A stretch of DNA of 64,000 bases, taken from assembly GCA_005402585.1 (NCBI GenBank), contig BIFP01000007.1:62001-126000 (forward strand), in the 5' to 3' direction. This document shows, piece by piece, positions 57,988 through 64,000 of this stretch. Position 1 is the first letter of the stretch. Each line of letters begins with the position of its first letter. The notes beneath the pieces were generated by a model. The model made no database searches and was not told where the DNA came from. It saw only the letters and a list, made by a program, of their open reading frames with translations. The DNA is from Micromonosporaceae bacterium KJ-029. GTDB taxonomy: Bacteria; Actinomycetota; Actinomycetes; Mycobacteriales; Micromonosporaceae. The position numbers and the translations under genes were made by a program.

Positions 57988-59193
57988 ATGGCGCGCCGTG
58001 CCGGGCGGCTGACGCCGGTCGTCCAGGACTCGAGCCGGGCGACCTTCCTGGAGCTGTTCTTCGACCTGGTCTACGTGTTCGCCCTCACCCGGATCTCCGC
58101 CCGGGCGTTCGAGGATCTGGCCCTGGAGCCGGGCGGCACGCAGGGGTGGAGCCCGGTGACCGGCGGCGCGAAGACGCTGTTGCTGCTGCTCGCCCTCTGG
58201 GCGCTGTGGCAGAACACCGCCTGGGTGACCAGCCGCTACGACCCGTACCACAGCGGGTTGCAGCTCATCGTGGTGATCGCGTTGGTGGGCAGCATGGTGA
58301 TGGGCGTGGCGGTCCCCCGCGCGTTCCGCGGGGCCGGGCTGGCGTTCGCCGCGGCGTACGTGGCCGCCCAACTGGCCCGTCCGCTGATCCTGATCGCCGC
58401 CGGGACGTCCGAACGCCGTCTCAAGATCCGAACCGCCGTCACCTTCGCCACCACCGGCGTGCTGTGGCTCGTCGGCGCCTTCCTGCCGGTCAACCCCCGG
58501 GTGGTGCTCTGGACCTGCGCGCTGGGACTGGAGTACGTCGCCGGGCGGTTCGGCTATCCCGTCCCCGGGCTGGGCCGCTCCACCGTCTCTCGGTGGGACA
58601 TCGCCGGGAGGCACCTGGCCGAGCGCTACCAGCAGTTCTTCCTCGTCGCTCTCGGCGAGACGATCCTGGTCGCCGGCCTCTCCTACACCGTCGGCCCGTC
58701 TCCCCCGGTCCAGACCGTCACGTTCGCGTTGACGCTGGCCATCTCGATCCTGCTGTGGCGCATCTACGTCCAGCGGGCCGGGTTCATCCTGGCCGAGGCG
58801 GTCGCCCGGGCCCGGCAACCGGCCAGCATCGGCCGGTCGTCCGCGGACACCCATCTGGTCATGGTGGTCGGCCTGACCGCTACCGCAATCGGCTACGACC
58901 TGGCCATCAAGCACCCGGCGGACCATCCCGAGGCGGCCTGGGTGGTCATGTTCGTCGGAGGGCCGCTGCTGTTCCTGCTCGGTCGGGCCCGCTTCGAGTA
59001 CGAGGTGTTCAACCGGGTCTCCCGGTCCCGATGGATCGCGCTGCTGGCCCTGGTCGCCCTGGGACCGCTGGCGCTGCACCATCCACCGGTGGCGGTGGAG
59101 GCCGCGGTGGCCGTCATCCTGGGCCTGGTTGCCCTCGCCGATGCCCGCCGGGCCCGCGGCAACCCACCGGAACCCGCGGCACCACCCTTCTGA
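57988..59193 (+). CDS. LtrA-family membrane protein
   Basis: A 401-residue protein of the low-temperature requirement A family. It starts at ATG 57988 and has about ten hydrophobic spans. Family signatures are TFLELFFDLVYVFALT near residue 20, HLAERYQQFFLVALGE near 215, and LLGRARFEYEVF near 330. The biological function of LtrA proteins is not settled. A diverged paralogue lies 735 bases downstream. Confidence 0.88.
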   Translation: MARRAGRLTPVVQDSSRATFLELFFDLVYVFALTRISARAFEDLALEPGGTQGWSPVTGGAKTLLLLLALWALWQNTAWVTSRYDPYHSGLQLIVVIALVGSMVMGVAVPRAFRGAGLAFAAAYVAAQLARPLILIAAGTSERRLKIRTAVTFATTGVLWLVGAFLPVNPRVVLWTCALGLEYVAGRFGYPVPGLGRSTVSRWDIAGRHLAERYQQFFLVALGETILVAGLSYTVGPSPPVQTVTFALTLAISILLWRIYVQRAGFILAEAVARARQPASIGRSSADTHLVMVVGLTATAIGYDLAIKHPADHPEAAWVVMFVGGPLLFLLGRARFEYEVFNRVSRSRWIALLALVALGPLALHHPPVAVEAAVAVILGLVALADARRARGNPPEPAAPPF

Positions 59194-59285
59194 CCCCGCC
59201 GTTCTCGCCACCGGCAGCCGCACTGGACGCCTGGGCGGGGCGGGAGAACCTGGAGGAGCGGCTGGTGCCGGGGCGCGACGGTCGC

Positions 59286-59459
59286 TTACCGGGAGGGCGA
59301 GTCGGCGAGGTCGGCCGGATCGAGATGTAGGGTGGCGAGCAGCCCGGCATGCTTGTCGAGGTCCACCCGCTCCGGTAGTTCGCGCTCGACCCAGTCGGCC
59401 CTGACCTGCTGGTCGCGTTCACGAAGAACGCTGACGATTCGGTGCCTGGCGATCATCAT
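59286..59459 (-). CDS. 57-residue hypothetical protein
   Basis: Short gene from ATG 59457-59459 (followed at once by a second ATG) with AGGGAG six bases upstream and a TAA stop at 59286-59288. The product is charged and mainly helical: HRIVSVLRERDQQVRADWVE, then DLDKHAGLLATLHLDPADLA. Codon use is typical for the host. It converges with the first LtrA gene. Too short for automatic calls, but well supported. Confidence 0.65.
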   Translation of the reverse strand: MMIARHRIVSVLRERDQQVRADWVERELPERVDLDKHAGLLATLHLDPADLADSPSR

Positions 59460-59927
59460 CGGGTACTCCCTGGTGAGACCGTCCGGAGCAGCGGGCTCAG
59501 GACGGCAGTGTGGGCGTGCTGCTTCGATCCCGCCACCCGATGTTGAGGTGCGCCGAACCTGAGCGTTTCGTGACGGCAGATCCGGTGGCCGGACACGATC
59601 TGGCGATCGGCCAGGGAAAAGCGTCTGAGTGATGGGATGACGACCCGTTCAACACCCTCACGGGCTGGCGGCGACGGCACCTCGCGGTCCCCGGGACCGT
59701 GCGACATGCCCACCGTACGCTTCACGACGTGGGACTGCACCCACCCGGATGCCGGTGACTGACGGTCCGCTGCCGGCGGATGCCGCTCCACCGAACGGGG
59801 TTACCGCCCCCCTTTATGACCTAATATGTGTCGGGGAGTCCTTGCCGCCTTTGACTCGGCCGGTTTCTCCTGTTGCCAGCCGATCTCGTGTCCCTCGATG
59901 CCGTGGGATTCACCAGACGGGAACCTG
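59460..59927. other. 470-base gap before second LtrA gene
   Basis: Contains the ribosome site of the 57-residue gene on the left. Around 59800-59830 the sequence becomes AT-richer (TTATGACCTAATATG), the likely promoter of the second LtrA gene. A 111-codon minus frame crosses it, but its product has no domain-like character, so it is not called. Confidence 0.5.
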
Positions 59928-61109
59928 ATGACGGCCGACCGAGCGGTAGGGCTGGTACGCGGGGGTGAGGGACCCCAGCGGGCAACCCTGTTGGAGCTGT
60001 TTCTCGACCTGGTCTTCGTCGCCGCGCTCGCCCTGACATCACGAACCCTGGCGCAGCATCTCGACTGGGTCGGGGCCTTCCAGACCGTCGTGCTGTTGAT
60101 GGCCATCTGGTGGGTCTGGTCCGCCACCGCGCTGGCAACCGATGTCTACCACACGCATCGGCCCCCCATCTTCGTCATGACGCTCTGGGTCATGCTTGGG
60201 ACCCTCCTGATGGCCGGCGCGCTGCCCGCCGCCTTCTCCGGACACGCCCTGGTCTTCGCTGGCGCATACGTGGCGATCCATCTGGGACGTGGCATCTTCC
60301 TCGTCGCCGCCCTGCGCGGTCACACGGCGCGAGTACACGCCACCCGGTTCATCTTCTGGTTCGCCGTGTCCGCCGTGCCCTGGCTCGCCGGCGGTCTCGT
60401 CGCGGGCCCCGCACGGAGCCTGCTGTGGATCGCGGCGCTCGCCATCGACTACGGATCAGCCTGGCTCCGCTACCCCACGCCCCGGCTCGGTCGGGTACCC
60501 ACGGCCCAGTACACGGTGGCCGCCGACCACCTGGCGGAGCGCTACCAGCAGTTCTTCACCCTTGCCCTCGGTGATCTCATCCTCGTCACCACCTTGACCT
60601 ATGCCGACAACGACATGACGGCCGACCGTACGGCAGCGCTCCTGGTGGCCTTCGCTGCCACCGTGCTGGTGTGGCAGATATACGTCCACCGCGCTGGCGC
60701 ACTCATGCAAGCCGCCATCGAGTCCTCCCGTGAGCCGGGCAGATTCGTACGGTCCGCGCCCAACACTCACCTGATCATGGTGGCCGGCGTGGTTGTCACC
60801 GCCGCCGGCTTCGAGGTCGTCATCGCCCACCCCACCCACCACACCACGCCCTGGCTGGCCGGTGTCATCCTCGGTGGACCCGCGTTGTTTCTCGCCGGCC
60901 GAGCCCGATTCGAGTACGAGGTGTTCAGCCGGGTGTCACCGTCCCGGCTCGTCGCGCTGCTCGTACTCGCGGCTGCGGCACCCGCCCTGACGCTCGCGCC
61001 CGCACTGGTCGCCAGCCTCGCCGCCACCCTCGTCCTGGCCGGGATCGCCACCGCGGACGGGATCCGGGCCCACGGAAATCCACCCGAACCACCTGCGCCC
61101 TCCACCTGA
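59928..61109 (+). CDS. LtrA-family membrane protein, second paralogue
   Basis: A 393-residue protein from ATG 59928; upstream in-frame starts at 59826 and later lack support. Same signatures as the first copy: TLLELFLDLVFVAALAL, HLAERYQQFFTLALGD and LAGRARFEYEVFSRVSPSR. Both end in a RxHGNPPEP or RARGNPPEP motif, which shows common origin. Sequence differs along most of the length, so the duplication is old. Confidence 0.88.
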   Translation: MTADRAVGLVRGGEGPQRATLLELFLDLVFVAALALTSRTLAQHLDWVGAFQTVVLLMAIWWVWSATALATDVYHTHRPPIFVMTLWVMLGTLLMAGALPAAFSGHALVFAGAYVAIHLGRGIFLVAALRGHTARVHATRFIFWFAVSAVPWLAGGLVAGPARSLLWIAALAIDYGSAWLRYPTPRLGRVPTAQYTVAADHLAERYQQFFTLALGDLILVTTLTYADNDMTADRTAALLVAFAATVLVWQIYVHRAGALMQAAIESSREPGRFVRSAPNTHLIMVAGVVVTAAGFEVVIAHPTHHTTPWLAGVILGGPALFLAGRARFEYEVFSRVSPSRLVALLVLAAAAPALTLAPALVASLAATLVLAGIATADGIRAHGNPPEPPAPST

Positions 61110-61529
61110 CAGAAAGGGTGCAGGGTCATCGGCGACGAAGAACGGAGCCGGGCCCGAAGCCGCCAGGTCCCCGAGACCGCAGCAGGCGTTGAGTCGTACG
61201 CCTCATCGCGAGCGCTGATCCTACGGTTCGCCGCAATACTTACCGCAGAACCTGCGGACTTCGTGCGACCGGTGAGCCCGCCTGGCGACTCGCTGCCGCA
61301 ACCCTACACCTCCGCAGCAGGATCGACTTTGCTGAACGTAATCGACTGCCGGCGGGGCGTACCGAACGCGGTTACGCGCCTCGTGGGCAGCAGCGGCGTA
61401 ACTCCGCCGTGCTGGGACTCGACAGCCGCTGTCACGACGGGCCGCCACACGGCCACCACCCCGCTCAGGGTTTCGCCGCCCGCTCGACGGGTAGGCGCGA
61501 CCCGGACCGGGGGAAGGGAGCCGACCGCG
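61110..61529. other. 420-base gap, nothing recognised
   Basis: No convincing gene on either strand. A GGGGGAAGGGAG ribosome site for the PEBP-like gene lies at its right end. Promoter presumably within the last 150 bases. Confidence 0.5.
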
Positions 61530-61982
61530 ATGGCCGGGATCATGCTGCGCAGCACCGCGTTCAACGACCACGACCTGCTGCCGGATCGTTTCGCCCGTGA
61601 GGGCGGCAACGTCTCGCCGCCGCTGGAGTGGGCGGGGGTGCCCGAGTCGACCAGCGAACTGGTCCTGCTCGTCGAGGATCCCGACGCGGGCCGGACCCCG
61701 TTCCTGCACTGGCTGGTCACCGGGATCACCCCGCAGGCCAGCGGGGTGTCCGAGGGGACGGTGCCCGACGGCGGCCAGGAGTGGCCCAACGGCTTCGGCG
61801 CGACCGGATGGGGTGGCCCGCACCCGCCACGCCACGAGGACCCGCACCGGTACTTCTTCCGGCTGTACGCCCTCCAGCAGCCGTTGCAGTTGCCCGACGC
61901 GCCGCAGGCGCCCGACGTGCACCGGGCGCTGGCCGATCGGGAGATCGCCAGCGGCACCATGATCGGCACCTACTACCGCTGA
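61530..61982 (+). CDS. YbhB/YbcL-type PEBP (Raf kinase inhibitor-like) protein
   Basis: A 150-residue protein from ATG 61530. Signatures of the family: ISPPLEW-like VSPPLEWAGVP near 30, LLVEDPDAG near 48, FLHWLV (anion-binding His) near 58, and RYFFRLYAL near 107 with YYR at the end. Bacterial members are small cytosolic proteins of uncertain role that bind phosphate-like ligands. Not in an operon. Confidence 0.92.
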   Translation: MAGIMLRSTAFNDHDLLPDRFAREGGNVSPPLEWAGVPESTSELVLLVEDPDAGRTPFLHWLVTGITPQASGVSEGTVPDGGQEWPNGFGATGWGGPHPPRHEDPHRYFFRLYALQQPLQLPDAPQAPDVHRALADREIASGTMIGTYYR

Positions 61983-62039
61983 CCGGGGCGGCGACGTCAG
62001 GCACGGCCGGAGCCACGCGCGGCCGGAGCGGTGGGGGGA

Positions 62040-62768
62040 TCAGCGGCCGAAGGAGAGCAACCGGAAGCCGGCGGCGTCGAGCGTGGCCTGTTCGGCGCGG
62101 CTGCGCGGAGCGCGGCCGGTGGCCTTGGCGATCAGGGTCGACCGGTCCCAGCCCAGCTCCGGTGGCAGCGCGTGCCCGCCGGTGAGCAGGTCGGCGATCA
62201 CCTGCCCGGCGGCCGGGGTAAGCCACGGGTCGCGGTCCAGCGCCGCCGCCAGGTCCAGGCCGTGCACCCCGACCTCGACCACCCGGGTACGCAGGAACTC
62301 CGTCACCGTCATCGCGTCGCCGTGGCGGGTACGGACCACCCGGTCCGGCGGATGGGCCTCGACCGCGTCGAGGGTGGCCTGCCAGGCCCGGTCGAAGTCC
62401 GCGCCCAGCCCCGGCGAGTCGCCGTGCCGGGCCACACCGCGACCGGTTTCGACCTGGACGGCGCCACGGCGGGCGGCGTCAGCCCGGGTGGCATCGGCCC
62501 GGGCAGCGTCGATGCGGGCGGCGTCCACCTGCGGGGTGAACTTCGCCGCGCCGAAGTAGCCGGCGGCGTCGACCTGCGCACGGGCGGGCGCCGGGGCGGC
62601 CAGCATGTCGGCCAGCCGGCCGGCACCGGTGCGTACGTGTGCCAGCAGCTCGGCCACGGTCCACGGCGGGCAGTCGGTGGGCCGGTCGAGGTCAGCCGGG
62701 TCGAGGGTGCGCAGCACCTCGCCCAGCCGGGCGCACTCGTCCCGGAACGCCTCCCGCACCCCGCCCAT
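62040..62768 (-). CDS. Maleylpyruvate isomerase-type (mycothiol-dependent) protein
   Basis: A 242-residue protein. ATG 62766-62768 has GGGGAG upstream and is preferred to GTG 62789. N-terminal DinB-like four-helix features: REAFRDECARLGEVLRTL, then TDCPPWTVAELLAHV (first metal His), and later EFLRTRVVEVGVHGLDLA (second and third ligands; His in GVHGLD). A low-complexity Asp-Ala-Ala-Arg insert (about 87-115) lies between. Members act in mycothiol-linked chemistry, fitting an actinomycete. Confidence 0.85.
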   Translation of the reverse strand: MGGVREAFRDECARLGEVLRTLDPADLDRPTDCPPWTVAELLAHVRTGAGRLADMLAAPAPARAQVDAAGYFGAAKFTPQVDAARIDAARADATRADAARRGAVQVETGRGVARHGDSPGLGADFDRAWQATLDAVEAHPPDRVVRTRHGDAMTVTEFLRTRVVEVGVHGLDLAAALDRDPWLTPAAGQVIADLLTGGHALPPELGWDRSTLIAKATGRAPRSRAEQATLDAAGFRLLSFGR

Positions 62769-62795
62769 GTCTCCCCGCCCGGCCGCCACCAGGAC

Positions 62796-63683
62796 TCAGC
62801 CCTGGTGGCGGGGGACGAGGCGGTGCACGGAGATGAGCACCAATGCCATCACCACTCCCATCGACCCGGCGATGCCGGCGGCGCTGCCGGCGTACCCGAC
62901 GAACAGCGGCCCGCGGGCCAGCTCGGCCGGCGGGGTGGCCCGCAGCTCCACCAGCCAGGACAGGGCCAGCGCACAGGCGACGATCGCGAGCAGACCGCCC
63001 GCGCCGAGCAGCAGCGCGGTGAGGCGGTGCGCGTCGGCCGAGGCCACCTTTGCCCGCTCGCGCTGGGCGACCAGCAGCAGCAGCCCGGCCAGGGCCGCCC
63101 ACACCCCGACCACCAGGAACGCGGCCACCGCGTCGCTCGGCCGGTGCCAGCCGGCCGACAGGGTCGCCACCCCGGCGGTGGCGGCGTAGGCGGCGCCGGC
63201 GACGGCACCGAAGGCGCGCACCTTGGGCGGCAGCACGAGCACCAGCGCCACCGCCACCGACGCGGCGACCGTGGTGTGGCCGCTGGGCAGGCTGTTGCCG
63301 ACGTACACCCGCTCCGGGTCGATGCCGTAGTCGGGCCGGTTCAGGCCGTACTTGAGCAACTGGGTGGTGACGTTGGCGCCGGCGATCAGCAGGGTGGCCG
63401 CGACGGCCAGGGCGACCCGGCCTCGGATCAGGGCGATGAACCCGATCGTGACGGTGACCGCCAGCAGCGACACCACGGACATGGCGTTGAGGATCCGGTC
63501 GACCGGCTCCTCGATGTGATCGCGGCCGATCCGGTTGCCGGTGAGAGCCACGGTGTCGATCCACTGGCCGATCTCGGTATGGAGGGCGAATCGCCAGACG
63601 GCGATGAAGGCCGCCGTCTGGACGAGGGCCAGCACGACCAACCAGACCGCAGTCCCACCCCTCGGCGTCACGCGCACCCGCAC
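62796..63683 (-). CDS. PAP2-family membrane phosphatase
   Basis: A 295-residue protein with about seven spans. Phosphatase motifs: KYGLNRPD (about 110-117), SLPSGHT (about 130-136) and SAGWHRPSD (about 175-183), with the catalytic His in the last two. Probably a lipid- or isoprenoid-pyrophosphate phosphatase acting on the outer side of the membrane. The end of the gene is 27 bases from the start of the preceding one, so an operon is likely. Confidence 0.9.
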   Translation of the reverse strand: MRVRVTPRGGTAVWLVVLALVQTAAFIAVWRFALHTEIGQWIDTVALTGNRIGRDHIEEPVDRILNAMSVVSLLAVTVTIGFIALIRGRVALAVAATLLIAGANVTTQLLKYGLNRPDYGIDPERVYVGNSLPSGHTTVAASVAVALVLVLPPKVRAFGAVAGAAYAATAGVATLSAGWHRPSDAVAAFLVVGVWAALAGLLLLVAQRERAKVASADAHRLTALLLGAGGLLAIVACALALSWLVELRATPPAELARGPLFVGYAGSAAGIAGSMGVVMALVLISVHRLVPRHQG

Positions 63684-63767
63684 AACTTAGCGGCCCACCC
63701 GGGCCGGCCGGCCGGTGGCCCGCCGGTGGCGTCGGGATAGGTTGGGCCGTAGGTGAAGGAGGCGACG

Positions 63768-64000
63768 GTGACCGGTACGTCGGAGCGAGATCCCGCGACG
63801 GTCGGGCGGCCGGAGTCGCTGGCCGACCTGCTCGGTGGGCGCCGGGGCGCGGTCGACGCCAGCCTGCCGCCGGTCGCCTTCGCGGTGGGCTGGCTGCTGG
63901 CGGGCCGGTCGGTCACCGCCGGAGTCGTGGCGGCCCTGGCCACCGGCGCGGTGGTGGCCGGCTGGCGGCTGCACCGTGGTGACCGTCCGCGCTCGGTGCT
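63768..64000 (+). CDS. DUF3159 family membrane protein (partial)
   Basis: Starts at GTG 63768 with GAAGGAGG four bases upstream and leaves the window after 77 codons. SLADLLGGRRGAVDASLPP followed by VAFAVGWLLAGRSVTAG matches the N-terminus of DUF3159, a multi-span actinobacterial family of unknown role. Divergent from the PAP2 gene. Confidence 0.85.
   Translation, partial: MTGTSERDPATVGRPESLADLLGGRRGAVDASLPPVAFAVGWLLAGRSVTAGVVAALATGAVVAGWRLHRGDRPRSV

Noticed and set aside
59456..59791. 111-codon minus-strand frame before the second LtrA gene
   Set aside because: No ribosome site, no domain-like pattern, and it covers the probable promoter region.

Overview
The window reads as the right-hand end of an integrated tailed-phage genome (prophage) in a high-GC actinomycete, followed by about 18 kb of host chromosome. 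High GC, frequent GTG starts, an actinobacterial-type LexA box and the host block (MoxR / DUF58 / transglutaminase-like, LtrA, DUF3159) suggest Micromonosporaceae, perhaps Micromonospora. This assignment is inference from gene style and content; no database was searched. Starts were chosen by reading ribosome-binding sites, so several differ from the longest open frame.

Region 1, 1-11.2 kb (minus strand): the phage head module. In transcription order it runs: DUF1360-type membrane protein, portal, two small proteins, a MuF / capsid-maturation-protease fusion, a 51-residue protein, then (after an inserted cargo block at 3.9-6.1 kb) the major capsid protein and downstream structural genes. It leaves the window on the left; tail and lysis genes and the left attachment site are not visible.

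Region 2, 11.35-30.9 kb: about 20 kb of non-phage cargo that separates the terminase side of the late genes from the portal. It holds a type III-like restriction-modification pair (mod/res), a minus-strand operon of unknown function with a broken coupled frame, an Apea-type HEPN protein, a DUF5343 protein, two lipoproteins, a truncated ATP-dependent ligase fused tail-to-tail with a radical-SAM gene, and a two-gene unit of a 2H-phosphoesterase-like protein plus a 1248-residue WD40-KAP membrane NTPase. It looks like a defence island. The WD40-KAP pair is the best candidate here for an undescribed system.

Region 3, 31-44 kb: phage early and packaging genes on the minus strand. In transcription order: a methyltransferase/GNAT-like putative DNA-modification protein, a 136-residue protein and a ParB-like protein (all overlapping), an Acb2-like cyclic-nucleotide sponge candidate, small terminase, two membrane proteins, large terminase, a second ParB, and zinc-ribbon proteins. 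Two unrelated-looking AlbA_2/Schlafen-type genes sit on the plus strand at 35.2 and 42.8 kb. A SOS-controlled small gene, a phage tRNA (anticodon ACC) and an excisionase-like gene complete the module.

Region 4, 44.2-45.87 kb: tyrosine integrase, tandem 11-bp repeats and a tRNA-Leu(GAG) whose 3' end is the presumed attachment site.

Region 5, 46-64 kb: host genes. They are a TPR/proline-rich/FN3 membrane protein, a propeller-FN3 protein followed by MoxR, DUF58 and a transglutaminase-fold protein lacking its catalytic Cys and His, an SDR and a luciferase-like oxidoreductase, two LtrA paralogues, a PEBP-like protein, a mycothiol-dependent-isomerase-type protein, a PAP2 phosphatase and the start of a DUF3159 gene.
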